From Glaciimonas sp. PAMC28666 (lineage in GTDB: Bacteria > Pseudomonadota > Gammaproteobacteria > Burkholderiales > Burkholderiaceae_D): a DNA stretch of 64,000 nt. The DNA lies in the NCBI RefSeq assembly GCF_016917355.1, contig NZ_CP070304.1, positions 1,240,001-1,304,000 on the forward strand, written 5' to 3'. Numbering within the stretch: position 1 is the stretch's first letter; every line of letters begins with the position of its first letter. A program made the translations under genes and the position numbers. Below are positions 29,753-41,124 of this stretch, piece by piece. The notes under the pieces were generated by a model that saw only the letters and a list, made by a program, of their open reading frames with translations, was not told the origin of the DNA and made no database searches.

Positions 29753-31213
29753 TCACCCATTTGCATAGGTCCATTGCAACAACGCATCCTGCGCAGCTTG
29801 CCCACGCGATGCGTTCGCATGATTAATCAGGCATACCACCACATAATACTTACCCGAGGCCGCTAATACATAACCGGCTATCGCGCGGACATCATTAAGC
29901 GTACCCGTTTTCACATGGGCCTGACCTGCGATTTCTTGCCCCTTCAAGCGATTGCGCATAGTGCCGTCAAATCCGACCAGCGGCATCGATGACATAAACT
30001 CAGGCATCGTTGGCGACTGATAGGCGGAGGCCAGAATACGGCCCATGGTCTGGGCCGAAATCCGCTCGTTACGGGAGAGACCCGCACCATTCTCGATCAC
30101 CAGATCATTCGCCGCTATGCCTTTATTGGCGAGCCAACTCTGCACTGCGCGGGCGCCGCGTTCTGGCGTTGCAGGCAACTTAAGAATGTCGGCCGCGATC
30201 GTCAGCAGCACCTGGCGCGCCATGACGTTGTTGCTATATTTGTTGATGTCGCGAATCACCTCTGGCAAGGTCACCGAATCCCACTCGGCGATGAACCGCG
30301 TGCCAACCGGAACAATGCCAGTTTTCACCGTACCGCTCAAGGTGCCGCCAAGATCGCTCCACATTTGTCGAAATACCGCGCCAAAATAGGCCGTGGAACT
30401 CATGGTATAGGGATTTACGTACCAGGTTTTCTCGCCGCACGATGCTGGAAAGGTGCCATTAAAATTCGCGCCTTTGTCATCAAAAGTCGCCTGGAGCTTT
30501 CCTTGCCAGTCGCCGCATGCGCCTTTGCCCGTGCGCGGTGGAATAATCTGGTAACCGGCCATGGGCGGATCGACCACTACGCGGGTGAGCCCGGTCGCAT
30601 CATCGGGCATAAACTGGAACGTCACCGTTTTATAGTTCAACAGCAATGCATCCGGGCCGACGTTGTAGGGTTTTAAGGGATCGCCATCGAATTGGGATGG
30701 ATCGTATGCTGCTTCGTCAAAAATGCTGCGGTCCAGCACAACGTTGCCGCGAATATCGCGTATGCCTTTTGCACGGATTTGACGCAGAAATAACCAGAAA
30801 TTTTCGAGCACCAATTTAGGGTCGCCACTTCCCTTAAAAATAAGGTCGCCCTGCAAAATACTTCCAATTTGCTGCCCATCCGTGTAGGCCGCGGTCTTCC
30901 AGTTGAAGGTGGGGCCTAATAGTTCGAGGGCTGCATCGGTGGTGACCAGCTTCATTGTGGAGGCGGGATTAAATGGCGTATTGACATTACTCGCTGCCAA
31001 GACCTTGCCACCAATGGCGGCCTCCTGCACGTAAATTCCCACGTTTTGCGATGGAATACCCGCGCTCTGGAGTGCCGAGACGACCGACTGGGGTAACGCT
31101 GCAGAGGTCGAATCCTGAGCGAAGCTATTTGTACAGGAAGAAAAAAAGAAGGAAGAAAAAAGTAATGCACTAATAGAGAGCGTGCGAGAGAGCGAGCGGA
31201 ATTTTTTCGACAT
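29753..31213 (-). CDS. dacB: D-alanyl-D-alanine carboxypeptidase/endopeptidase (PBP4 type)
   Basis: The 486-residue exported enzyme trims peptidoglycan peptides and cleaves cross-links. The active-site motifs of the penicillin-binding S13 family are all seen: NPASTMKLV with Ser85 and Lys88, YSNNVMARQ, and HVKTGTLNDVRAIAGYV near the C-terminus. The signal peptide (residues about 1-32) contains SSC, which might be a lipobox. The ATG is taken as start, although a TTG three codons upstream is open and neither has a strong ribosome site. It is convergent with the lemA operon. Confidence 0.92.
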   Translation of the reverse strand: MSKKFRSLSRTLSISALLFSSFFFSSCTNSFAQDSTSAALPQSVVSALQSAGIPSQNVGIYVQEAAIGGKVLAASNVNTPFNPASTMKLVTTDAALELLGPTFNWKTAAYTDGQQIGSILQGDLIFKGSGDPKLVLENFWLFLRQIRAKGIRDIRGNVVLDRSIFDEAAYDPSQFDGDPLKPYNVGPDALLLNYKTVTFQFMPDDATGLTRVVVDPPMAGYQIIPPRTGKGACGDWQGKLQATFDDKGANFNGTFPASCGEKTWYVNPYTMSSTAYFGAVFRQMWSDLGGTLSGTVKTGIVPVGTRFIAEWDSVTLPEVIRDINKYSNNVMARQVLLTIAADILKLPATPERGARAVQSWLANKGIAANDLVIENGAGLSRNERISAQTMGRILASAYQSPTMPEFMSSMPLVGFDGTMRNRLKGQEIAGQAHVKTGTLNDVRAIAGYVLAASGKYYVVVCLINHANASRGQAAQDALLQWTYANG

Positions 31214-31320
31214 GGATATCAAGAGATAAGGGAAATCATGGGTGGATTATCCCACGCTATCTCAAATCTCCCGGCACGTTGTCGCGAGGCTGACTCAAAT
31301 TGTGCAACCGCCGCAATATC

Positions 31321-31347
31321 TAGTCCAGTGCTAGTCCAGTGCTAGTC
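31321..31347. repeat. Short tandem repeat upstream of dacB
   Basis: TAGTCCAGTGC occurs twice in direct succession, followed by a third partial copy (TAGTC). It lies in the intergenic region about 110 nt before dacB. Confidence 0.8.
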
Positions 31348-31467
31348 GTGCGTGAGAACACTCCTCCCAAGCTATCAAACGTCAAGCGCGCATGACGGCT
31401 TAGCGCGCTAGAGTATGATCTCACCATCCGTCCACCTGCTTATTAGGGATGCCTTCAATCGCCTCGG

Positions 31468-31650
31468 CTAAACCATCGTCCCGATCAGCTGTAACAGTAT
31501 GAAGGCTGCTCCTGAACCGACAATCAATCCGACTGTGCATAATCCACCGTGCGCAATTTTCGAATGGACCGGTACTTCCGCAAACAGGATTAATCCGAAG
31601 AGCGCCATCGGAATAAAGAAAAGAAAATTAGCGACAATTAAGTTTTGCAT
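31468..31650 (-). CDS. Small two-helix membrane protein (60 aa)
   Basis: The 60-residue product starts at ATG with GGAG 8 nt upstream. It consists of two hydrophobic helices (residues about 4-23 and 38-58) joined by a short loop with EVPVHSKIAHGG. No family is recognised with certainty. Size and topology suggest an inner-membrane accessory peptide. A longer frame starting 19 codons earlier lacks a ribosome site. Confidence 0.65.
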   Translation of the reverse strand: MQNLIVANFLFFIPMALFGLILFAEVPVHSKIAHGGLCTVGLIVGSGAAFILLQLIGTMV

Positions 31651-32796
31651 GGCTGTCTCCGTCTTTTGATTATATTTTAAGTATAGTTTGCTACAGGCAA
31701 TTAGCAAGACACAAGAACAATAAATAAGATTTACACGGAGCTCTCAGGAAGCTTGGCTAGCTGTAAAACATGGTCTTTTAAACAATCAACTAGCCGTCAC
31801 AAGCGAGTCTTTTGAAGCCGCTTATTTCCACCAAAAACAACATAAAACCGCGCAGAAAACATTTTTGTTGGGTTCATATGCTGGGCTGCACAATTTTTTC
31901 TTGACCGACGTTTGTGGCAGGATTACCATCCGCTTGTTTTCATTTTATGGAGCCCCATTCATGGGCACTTGTTCGAGTGACAGTTGTTGCCAGACCCGTT
32001 CTGGCATCGTCCCGGCAAGATAACGCAGGCTTCCCCTGCTGTCATCTCGCCGCCGGCGAATGATGGTATCCCAATGATCATTGCAGACGTCGTGTTTGCA
32101 TTGGTCGCAGATTTCCATTACCCAATAAAGATAGTTACGCGGATTGCGTCAGCACTGTTTGCGCGCTCACGTATTGTTTTACCGCGATGTTTGCACCTGT
32201 AGCGTGGGTATGCGCTGATTCTATCCACCGATACACATGCCCAGCCATATTCAGCTGAGCGGATGATTGGAATGCCCTTCCGGTTAATCACGTTCATCTT
32301 GGGTGACCGGTCCGTGTGGGTCCCGCTTAGATGCCGCCGGGTGCCGATAAGGCGTTACTATCGCGGGGGTGTTCAGCCTTCATGCGGGTCGCTATCTTTT
32401 ACGTGAAAGTGTCATCGAATAGCCTTAAAGTTTGTATCCGTCGTATCCGTTCTATCAGAAGTATTTAGTCTTGATCACCCCTGACGGCAAGATAATTGCC
32501 GCCAACATTAATGGCAGGCCGTGAAGTGCTGGAGTAATTCCAGATGTCCTGATAAGGCAATCCCTAAAATTTCAGTTTAACGTTAGCCAGTAACAGCGAA
32601 TATAAAAAGCCATCGTAGAAACCTGCGGCGGCATACAAAATTCACCAGTGGTTAGCTGCATCGGAGACTTTAGTGATGACCTTGAAACGTCGCTAGTATG
32701 CGATTGTGCCCACAATACGTCGGACTGATATGAGTTCGATTAATTAGGCAGGAAAGATCAACGCGGCCAAGAATTCTATATAGAAAAAATGACACT
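31651..32796. other. Gene-free kilobase upstream of the Mg2+ ATPase gene
   Basis: No intact gene is seen in about 1.1 kb. On the minus strand around 32580-32690 an open stretch interrupted by stops reads like an eroded membrane or porin C-terminus (AAAGFYDGFLYSLLLANVKLKF then stop), and a short plus-strand frame at 31984-32202 shows no family. Part of the region next to 32797 may be a long 5' leader of the transporter gene, since Mg2+ ATPase genes are often controlled through leaders; no known riboswitch was recognised. Confidence 0.4.
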
Positions 32797-35559
32797 ATGA
32801 ATCTGAATCTCTTGAAAGACACCTTCGTCAGGTTTGTTCATGCGCATGGCATGGACCGGCATTTTCGTCGCTTCGGTGGTGACATGTTCAGTAGCACACC
32901 AACGCCTAATGAAGTCCCGCCAACGCTTGCGCAGCATTTACTCAAGGCCGCCCGATCCGAGTTGCCAGCGTTGCTCGATCAATTGCACAGCCGCACCGAT
33001 GGTTTGACCGATTCCGAAGCCGATGCGATCCGGCTTGTGGTCGGCCCCAATGAAGTCGAGCATGAAAAACCGTTGCCATGGTGGGCGCATCTGTGGCAAT
33101 GCTACAAGAATCCATTCAACCTTCTACTGACTGTGCTGGCGGCAGTGTCGTTTGCAACTGAAGACATGAAAGCCACCGTCGTCATCGGAACGATGGTGGT
33201 GTTATCGACGCTGATGCGCTTCGTACAGGAATCTCGCTCCAACAGCGCTGCTGACAAGCTTAAAGAAATGGTGAGTAACACAGCCACCGTTTTGCGGCAT
33301 GACCTGGTCGCTGACATCGCCGATGAAGCATTGCGCTATTTTGACGCGACGTTGCATCCAAAGGGTGCGCGCAGAATCGAACTCGCCATCAAAAAACTGG
33401 TTCCGGGCGATATCGTCCAGCTCTCCGCTGGCGATATGATCCCTGCAGATTTACGCTTACTGACCGCTAAGGATCTGTTTATCAGCCAGGCGGCCATGAC
33501 CGGCGAATCGCTTCCGGTAGAGAAATTTGTCGTGCATCGTGGTGACGCTACCAACAATCCGCTGGAGCTGGACAATCTTTGCTTCATGGGCACTAACGTC
33601 ATCAGTGGATCAGCCACTGCCGTCGTGGTCACGACCGGAAATCAGACTTATTTTGGCGCACTGGCCGAACGCGTGACCGCCACCGACCGCACACCCACCG
33701 CGTTTCAGCTGGGCGTCAATAAAGTTAGCTGGCTGTTGATTCGTTTCATGATGGTGATGACGCCTATCGTATTCTTCCTAAATGGCTTCACCAAGGGTGA
33801 TTGGGTGGAGGCATTTTTATTCGGCTTATCGGTGGCGGTCGGCCTGACACCGGAAATGCTCCCGATGATTGTCACGTCCACGCTGGCGAAAGGCGCTGTG
33901 GCGCTTTCGCGCAAGAAGGTGATCGTTAAACGCCTTGACGCGATCCAGAATTTTGGCGCGATGGACGTCTTATGCACAGATAAAACCGGAACGTTGACCC
34001 AGGACAAAATTTTTCTGGAACGTCATACCGATATTTTAGGCAAGCAAGATGACCTGGTATTGGAATACGCTTACCTGAATAGTCACTACCAGACCGGCCT
34101 CAAAAACCTGCTTGACGTTGCGGTCCTGGATCACGCCGAGTTGCAACGTGAAATGGCGCTGGCCTCTGCCTATCGCAAGGTCGATGAAATCCCATTCGAC
34201 TTTCAGCGTCGCCGCATGTCGGTGGTCGTCAGCGAGCGCGAGGATCATCATGAATTGATTTGCAAGGGTGCCGTCGAAGAGATCGTTTCCGTTTGTACGC
34301 ATGCCCGCCACAATGGCACTGTGGTGCCATTTAGCGCTGCGCTTTTAAAGGAAATTCACGAGACCACGGCCAGCCTCAACGCGGAAGGTTTGCGGGTAGT
34401 CGCTGTCGCTGCCAAAGATTTGCCGCCGACCAAGGAAGTCTATGGCGTGGCCGACGAATCGGATTTGGTCCTGATCGGCTACATCGCTTTTCTCGATCCT
34501 CCAAAGGAATCGACCAAGCCCGCGCTGGATGCTCTAAAAAAGCACGGAGTTACCGTCAAAATTCTGACCGGCGACAATCAGCTGGTCACCGCCAAAATCT
34601 GTCGCCAGGTCGGCTTGACCGTAGACGGTATGTTGCTTGGCTCGGATGTCGAAGACATGAGCGACGCAGACCTGGCCATTGCAGTCGAAAAAACTACCGT
34701 GTTCGCCAAACTCAGTCCCGACCATAAGGAACGGATCGTACGCAGGTTGCATGATAACGGCCACGTAGTCGGTTTCATGGGCGACGGCATCAATGACGCT
34801 CCTGCTCTGAGGGCTGCCGACATCGGTATTTCAGTCGACACAGCGGTGGATATTGCCAAGGAAGCAGCGGATATCATTCTGCTGGAAAAGAGTCTGATGG
34901 TGCTGGAAGAAGGTGTGCTGGAAGGTCGCAAGACGTTCGCGAACATGCTGAAGTACATCAAAATGACCGCCAGTTCCAATTTCGGAAATGTATTTTCCGT
35001 GCTGGTGGCGAGCGCATTCTTACCCTTCTTGCCGATGTTGCCGCTGCATTTGTTAGTACAAAATCTGCTTTATGATATTTCGCAGATTACAATCCCGTTT
35101 GATAACGTCGATAAGGAATTTCTGGAGAAGCCGCAGCGCTGGGACCCGAAAGAAATCGGTCGCTTTATGATCTTTTTTGGCCCAATTAGCTCCATCTTCG
35201 ATATCGCCACCTTTGCTTTGTTATGGTACGTGTTTGGTGCCAATACCACCGAGCACCAAACCCTGTTCCAGTCAGGCTGGTTCATCGAAGGTCTGTTGTC
35301 TCAAACGTTGATCGTGCACATGATACGGACCCGCAAAATACCGTTCTTCCAGAGCCGCGCATCCTGGGCGCTGATCAGCATGACGGTCATCATCATGGCG
35401 ATTGGTATCTTGTTGCCGATGTCGCCGTTAGCGCATTACTTTAAATTGGAAGCATTGCCGTTCAGCTATTTCCCTTGGCTCCTGTTGATTTTGGGTGCGT
35501 ACGCGGTATTGACCCAGATGATGAAAGGTTGGTACGCTAAACGGTATGGTTGGCAGTAA
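32797..35559 (+). CDS. mgtA: Magnesium-translocating P-type ATPase (MgtA/MgtB)
   Basis: The 920-residue inner-membrane pump imports Mg2+ at the expense of ATP. The P-type motifs are intact: TGES (residues about 235-238) in the actuator domain, DKTGTLT with the phosphorylated Asp at about 395, and GDGINDAPALRAADIGISVD around 661. Ten membrane helices are expected, with PFDNVDKEFLEKP matching the Mg2+ subgroup after helix 6. The size fits MgtA/MgtB (about 900 residues). The ATG lacks a strong ribosome site and follows a tiny overlapping ATG-ACA-CTA-TGA frame, which might influence initiation. MgtA and MgtB cannot be separated here. Confidence 0.93.
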   Translation: MNLNLLKDTFVRFVHAHGMDRHFRRFGGDMFSSTPTPNEVPPTLAQHLLKAARSELPALLDQLHSRTDGLTDSEADAIRLVVGPNEVEHEKPLPWWAHLWQCYKNPFNLLLTVLAAVSFATEDMKATVVIGTMVVLSTLMRFVQESRSNSAADKLKEMVSNTATVLRHDLVADIADEALRYFDATLHPKGARRIELAIKKLVPGDIVQLSAGDMIPADLRLLTAKDLFISQAAMTGESLPVEKFVVHRGDATNNPLELDNLCFMGTNVISGSATAVVVTTGNQTYFGALAERVTATDRTPTAFQLGVNKVSWLLIRFMMVMTPIVFFLNGFTKGDWVEAFLFGLSVAVGLTPEMLPMIVTSTLAKGAVALSRKKVIVKRLDAIQNFGAMDVLCTDKTGTLTQDKIFLERHTDILGKQDDLVLEYAYLNSHYQTGLKNLLDVAVLDHAELQREMALASAYRKVDEIPFDFQRRRMSVVVSEREDHHELICKGAVEEIVSVCTHARHNGTVVPFSAALLKEIHETTASLNAEGLRVVAVAAKDLPPTKEVYGVADESDLVLIGYIAFLDPPKESTKPALDALKKHGVTVKILTGDNQLVTAKICRQVGLTVDGMLLGSDVEDMSDADLAIAVEKTTVFAKLSPDHKERIVRRLHDNGHVVGFMGDGINDAPALRAADIGISVDTAVDIAKEAADIILLEKSLMVLEEGVLEGRKTFANMLKYIKMTASSNFGNVFSVLVASAFLPFLPMLPLHLLVQNLLYDISQITIPFDNVDKEFLEKPQRWDPKEIGRFMIFFGPISSIFDIATFALLWYVFGANTTEHQTLFQSGWFIEGLLSQTLIVHMIRTRKIPFFQSRASWALISMTVIIMAIGILLPMSPLAHYFKLEALPFSYFPWLLLILGAYAVLTQMMKGWYAKRYGWQ

Positions 35560-35623
35560 CCGCAACCGATGAACGTTGAACGGCATATTAGTAAGTCTGA
35601 TAAGCCGTTAAAGAGGTAAAAAT

Positions 35624-35662
35624 AAAAAAAAGACGGACAGCATTTGCTGTCCGTCTTTTTTT
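35624..35662. terminator. Bidirectional intrinsic terminator
   Basis: AGACGGACAGCA pairs with TGCTGTCCGTCT over a TT centre, flanked by A8 on the left and T7 on the right. It ends the mgtA transcript and also faces the convergent DUF1345 gene. Confidence 0.9.
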
Positions 35663-35719
35663 GCACTGGTCTTGCGCGTGGATTGCGTGCGCATTGCACA
35701 TGAATTGCGCGTCACAAAG

Positions 35720-36370
35720 TTACGATATCAAACCCGCCGCGATATTGATGGATAAACCCAGAATTGCCGAGTTAAATAAAAACGTTAAGACTGACTGCAC
35801 CAGCACTGTTTTGCGCATTGAACGGGTCATCACACTAACGTCCGAGGTTTGTACCGCGACTGCCAGCGTGAACGAAAAATACAGAAAATCCCAATAATCG
35901 GGGTTTTCTTCGCCTTCCGGAAAGCGCAACGGCGCAGCGCCAATACCGGGGCTATAGTAGAGACGCGCGTAATGTAATGTGAACATGGTGCCGACCAGAA
36001 ACCACGATCCCAGCACGGTCAGGCCGGTAAATAGATAGCGAATTTCTTTCGGCCCCGGCAGAAAGTCTTTGGCTTGCGACAAACCGAAGACGACCGCAGC
36101 GATGCTGGCTATCGCGGCAATACAAATGAGCACCAATATCATGGTGTCATTTTCGTCCTCTATCGCAGCGCGTTCTTTTACTTGCAAAGAACCCGCTTTC
36201 GCCATCATCCACCACACAGCCAACAGATAGCCCCACACTCCTCCGTTCCAGCTAATCAATACGCGCGTTATCATCGAACCGTTCGGCAACAACGCCCATA
36301 TGATGGCTCCGAAAATGACGGCGAGGACCAGCCGCGGATGTGTGTGAAAAACGAGGTTACGAATACGCAT
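35720..36370 (-). CDS. DUF1345 membrane protein
   Basis: The 216-residue protein has about six hydrophobic helices and the DUF1345 features YWDFLYFSFTLAVAVQTSDVSVMTRSMRKTVLVQSVLTF, close to the pore-like motif of two-helix ion channels (FSFTLAVAVQTSD). RLVLAVIFGAIIWALLP at the N-terminus is also typical. The function is unknown. The start after AGGATTTAGAAGA is chosen; a GTG 54 nt upstream would add 18 residues without similarity to the family. It is transcribed toward mgtA. Confidence 0.8.
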   Translation of the reverse strand: MRIRNLVFHTHPRLVLAVIFGAIIWALLPNGSMITRVLISWNGGVWGYLLAVWWMMAKAGSLQVKERAAIEDENDTMILVLICIAAIASIAAVVFGLSQAKDFLPGPKEIRYLFTGLTVLGSWFLVGTMFTLHYARLYYSPGIGAAPLRFPEGEENPDYWDFLYFSFTLAVAVQTSDVSVMTRSMRKTVLVQSVLTFLFNSAILGLSINIAAGLIS

Positions 36371-36675
36371 TCTTCTAAATCCTAAAATGGATGCTGCTGA
36401 TTTGGGTGACATCCCGACATTCACGCCCGAACATCATAGCGTTATCCTCCCAATTTGGACAAGTTGCCATTAAGATATGGCGACAGTAAATAGGTGATAA
36501 AAAGCAACTTGGTTTTCACTAAGGTAGAACACCCCAGTTTAAAAAATAAAAAATAGCCCTGAGATACACCTGAAAATTTTCCTGAAATAACTAAATGACT
36601 TGTTAGCAATCTACTTAAGTTTCGTCTGGGAGGTAGGGAGCTACAGTAATAAAAAAAGACTAAGAGACAATCACT

Positions 36676-36705
36676 CTTGAAAAATCAACTAACCGCCCCT
36701 ATACT
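36676..36705 (+). promoter_or_regulatory. groESL promoter (overlapping sigma-70 and sigma-32 elements)
   Basis: TTGAAA and TATACT are spaced by exactly 17 nt, a good sigma-70 promoter. The same bases read CTTGAAA, 13 nt, CCCCTATAC, close to the sigma-32 heat-shock consensus. CIRCE begins where the -10 element ends. Confidence 0.75.
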
Positions 36706-36731
36706 TAGCACTCGTTAGGTGAGAGTGCTAA
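36705..36731 (+). promoter_or_regulatory. CIRCE operator (HrcA site)
   Basis: TTAGCACTC-N9-GAGTGCTAA is a perfect consensus CIRCE element, 125 nt before groES. HrcA is expected to repress the operon from this site. hrcA itself is not in the window. Confidence 0.97.
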
Positions 36732-36856
36732 CAATCTCCCTGACCTAGTCACTTTTTCTGTGCGGCACATCGTAAAAAGCCAAACTAATCGGTGCAGTTC
36801 CGTTGCTGCGATGTTGCTGCAAAAATTATAACTTGTTGAATTTGAAGGAGTTACAC

Positions 36857-37150
36857 ATGAATCTTCGTCCTTTGCATGACCGCCTCGTCGTTAAGCGTCT
36901 AGATATTGAAACAAAAACTGCATCCGGTATCGTTCTGCCAGAGGCAGCAGCTGAAAAGCCAGATCAAGGTGAAGTGTTGGCTATTGGTAACGGCAAAATT
37001 CTGGAAGACGGCAAAGTTCGCCCAATGGCAGTTAAAGTTGGTGAGCGCGTTTTGTTCGGCAAATATGCAGGTCAGGTTGTTAAGGTCGATGGCCAGGAAC
37101 TACTGATTTTGCGCGAAGAAGACATTTTCGCTGTCGTCGAAGGTAAGTAA
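36857..37150 (+). CDS. groES: Co-chaperonin GroES
   Basis: The 97-residue protein forms the heptameric lid of the GroEL chamber. It opens with [15 protein letters not shown] and holds the mobile loop ([18 protein letters not shown]), the [15 protein letters not shown] turn and [18 protein letters not shown] lies 8 nt before the ATG; the longer open frame upstream would start inside the leader. It is the first gene of the heat-shock operon under CIRCE control. Confidence 0.97.
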   Translation: MNLRPLHDRLVVKRLDIETKTASGIVLPEAAAEKPDQGEVLAIGNGKILEDGKVRPMAVKVGERVLFGKYAGQVVKVDGQELLILREEDIFAVVEGK

Positions 37151-37194
37151 TTCATTGTTCAGATTGATCGGAGCATGCCGCCACAAGGCTCTAA

Positions 37195-38907
<1,713 letters not shown>

Positions 38908-38937
38908 TGTGAGATTGATCGTTGATAACCTACTGCG

Positions 38938-39011
38938 CGACGTAATCTTGTAGTCTGCGATACTCGCCGTACTTGCGTACGGCTGCGTTTCTCGACTACA
39001 ACCTTACGCCG
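38938..39011. repeat. Large imperfect inverted repeat after groEL
   Basis: Two arms of about 35 nt (38938-38972 and 38977-39011) are inverted copies with roughly 70-75 percent matches, closing in the perfect hairpin GCCGTAC-TTGC-GTACGGC. It resembles REP-like intergenic palindromes that occur in many copies in beta-proteobacteria. It could stabilise the groESL mRNA 3' end. Confidence 0.6.
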
Positions 39012-39093
39012 CTCGCTACGGTTCTCAGCGATCACACAGAGTGGCTGGGTCATCTTCTTTGTAATTTTGGGGATGACTGGTTGCTTCGGATAG

Positions 39094-39122
39094 AAAGCCC
39101 GCGTTTTTTGCGGGCTTTTTTG
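39094..39122 (+). terminator. Intrinsic terminator of groESL
   Basis: AAAGCCCGC-GTTTTTT-GCGGGCTTT followed by further T residues. It lies about 185 nt after the groEL stop. Confidence 0.85.
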
Positions 39123-39299
39123 CGTTTGGGCGTCTTGCTACGCTCGCCTTGCAGGGTTGTCGTCGTTTCTGGTTACATCAGAATTGTTATACGCCTAAGT
39201 AATAACAGCATACCTAAAAGATACTTTCCATCAAGACAAAATCCTTATAAAATAAGGACTTACACAAAAATTATATTGGCGGCGGATTGTCGAAGTTGG

Positions 39300-39320
39300 G
39301 GCAGTCAGCTGCCTTTTTTT
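39300..39320 (+). promoter_or_regulatory. Terminator-like hairpin just before metN
   Basis: GGCAG-TCAG-CTGCC is followed by seven T, the form of an intrinsic terminator, and ends only 8 nt before the metN start codon. It could be an attenuator in the metNIQ leader; the stem is short (5 bp). No other open structure was identified upstream, and the leader contains no ATG in the plus strand. Confidence 0.45.
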
Positions 39321-39328
39321 ATTCTGAA

Positions 39329-40378
39329 ATGATAAAAATTCAAGCAGTTACCCAGAGATTCGAGGGCAGCAACGGTCCTGTGGATGCGGTGCGCAATGTC
39401 GATTTAACGATTAATAAAGGGGAGATTTTTGGGATTATCGGTCGTAGCGGTGCGGGGAAAAGTACTCTGGTGCGTACGCTCAACCTTCTAAATCGCCCTA
39501 CTTCTGGCAAAATTATTGTTGATGGCAAGGACTTGACGGCGTTGGACGCCGGCGAGCTTCGCGCTGCTCGACGTGAAATCGGGATGATATTTCAGCATTT
39601 TAATTTGCTGTCGTCTCGTTCCGTTTATGACAACATCGCGCTACCGCTGGAACTGGCCGGTTTATCGAAAGCAGAAATCAGCAAAAAAGTAACGCCATTG
39701 CTTGAACTGGTCGGCCTGACGGCGTTGAAGGATCGTTATCCGGCACAGATTAGCGGCGGTCAGAAGCAGCGCGTTGGCATTGCACGCGCACTCGCTAATG
39801 CGCCGAAAGTGTTGCTGTCGGACGAGGCCACATCGGCGCTCGATCCGGAAACCACTCGCTCGATTCTGGAACTACTTCGCAAGATCAATCAAGAACTGGG
39901 TCTGACGATTGTGCTGATTACGCACCAGATGGAAGTCATAAAAATGATTTGCGACCGGATGGCGGTCATGGAAGCGGGTGAAGTCATTGAGCATGGTCAA
40001 GTCATCGACATCTTTCGCGCTCCGAAACATCCTGTAACGCGGGCCATGATCGGTGATGTCATTGCCCAGGATTTGCCTGCTGGCGTACTTCAACGATTAC
40101 GTGCACGATTAGCGCGCAGCGATGCAACTGGCGGTACCGATCATTTGTTCCGGCTTGCATTTACCGGCGATAGCGTGGACCAGCCATTGCTATCGGAAGT
40201 GGTACGCAAATTCGATCTGGACTTCAGCATCTTGCACGGTCAGATTGATGAAATTCAAGGCCAGGCGTTTGGTTCGCTGGCAATTTTGGCCAACGGCGGG
40301 AGCGATAACATTGCGGCAGCCATGGCTTATTTAAGCGCGCAAGGCGTCACCGTTGAGGAGTTAAATCATGTCATCTGA
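39329..40378 (+). CDS. metN: Methionine ABC transporter ATP-binding protein MetN
   Basis: The 349-residue ATPase powers D/L-methionine import. It has Walker [10 protein letters not shown], the signature [15 protein letters not shown], Walker [13 protein letters not shown] and the switch His in LITHQ. The C-terminal 80 residues carry the NIL/ACT-like regulatory domain ([23 protein letters not shown]) that binds methionine and gives feedback inhibition in MetN. The ATG has no ribosome site of note, and the hairpin next to it may affect access. The metI start lies inside the end of this gene. Confidence 0.95.
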   Translation: MIKIQAVTQRFEGSNGPVDAVRNVDLTINKGEIFGIIGRSGAGKSTLVRTLNLLNRPTSGKIIVDGKDLTALDAGELRAARREIGMIFQHFNLLSSRSVYDNIALPLELAGLSKAEISKKVTPLLELVGLTALKDRYPAQISGGQKQRVGIARALANAPKVLLSDEATSALDPETTRSILELLRKINQELGLTIVLITHQMEVIKMICDRMAVMEAGEVIEHGQVIDIFRAPKHPVTRAMIGDVIAQDLPAGVLQRLRARLARSDATGGTDHLFRLAFTGDSVDQPLLSEVVRKFDLDFSILHGQIDEIQGQAFGSLAILANGGSDNIAAAMAYLSAQGVTVEELNHVI

Positions 40379-41021
40379 AATGCTCGATCTATTTCTGTCG
40401 TCGTTCGGCGAAACGTTGATGATGGTGGGTATCTCCGGCATTCTCGGTGCCATCCTCGGCATTCCGCTGGGCATCGCGCTCCATCTCACCGGACGCGATG
40501 GCGTGCTGCCGAATCTCGCATTTAATCGCATCGCTGGACTGATCGTCAACGCGGTGCGTTCAACTCCTTTCATCATTTTGCTGGTCGCGGTTATTCCATT
40601 TACGCGCTTTTTTGTAGGCACCTCGATTGGCACTGCAGCTGCGATCGTGCCATTGACGATTGCATCGGCGCCTTTTGTCGCCCGACTGGTTGAAACGGCG
40701 CTTCGTGAGGTCGATCGCGGTTTGATTGAAGCGGCGCAAGCAATGGGCGCATCAACCTGGCAGATTGTCTATAAAGTGCTGGTCCCGGAAGCATTCGCCG
40801 GTATCATTGCCGGGCTGACGATTACCTTTGTTAGTTTGGTAGGTTACTCTGCCATGGCTGGCGCGATCGGCGGCGGCGGTCTTGGTGATCTGGGAATTCG
40901 CTACGGCTATCAGCGCTTTTTGCCGGAAGTGATGCTGGCGGTTGTATTAATTTTGATTGTGTTCGTGCAGTTAGTACAAACGTTGGGTGACATTCTTGTG
41001 CGCCGCCTAAGTCACAAATAA
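40368..41021 (+). CDS. metI: Methionine ABC transporter permease MetI
   Basis: The 217-residue inner-membrane permease overlaps metN by 11 nt. It contains five hydrophobic helices, the [18 protein letters not shown] segment and the ATPase-coupling [26 protein letters not shown] loop, then [26 protein letters not shown], all diagnostic of MetI. It forms the channel of the MetNIQ importer with MetN and MetQ. Confidence 0.96.
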   Translation: MSSEMLDLFLSSFGETLMMVGISGILGAILGIPLGIALHLTGRDGVLPNLAFNRIAGLIVNAVRSTPFIILLVAVIPFTRFFVGTSIGTAAAIVPLTIASAPFVARLVETALREVDRGLIEAAQAMGASTWQIVYKVLVPEAFAGIIAGLTITFVSLVGYSAMAGAIGGGGLGDLGIRYGYQRFLPEVMLAVVLILIVFVQLVQTLGDILVRRLSHK

Positions 41022-41124
41022 AAAGCAAATAAAATCGCGTACTGTCTTAATTCACATTCAATGCTAGTCAGGCCTCTCAAAAAAACGGAAGCCTGCAAGC
41101 TCATTTACAAAAGGAAAGAAAGCA

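Noticed and set aside
31984..32202. 72-codon plus-strand frame upstream of mgtA
   Set aside because: No start signal or family; adjacent frames also stay open for short distances, as expected by chance.
38973..39332. 119-codon plus-strand frame after groEL
   Set aside because: It reads through the inverted repeat and the groESL terminator into the metN start region; not plausible as a gene.
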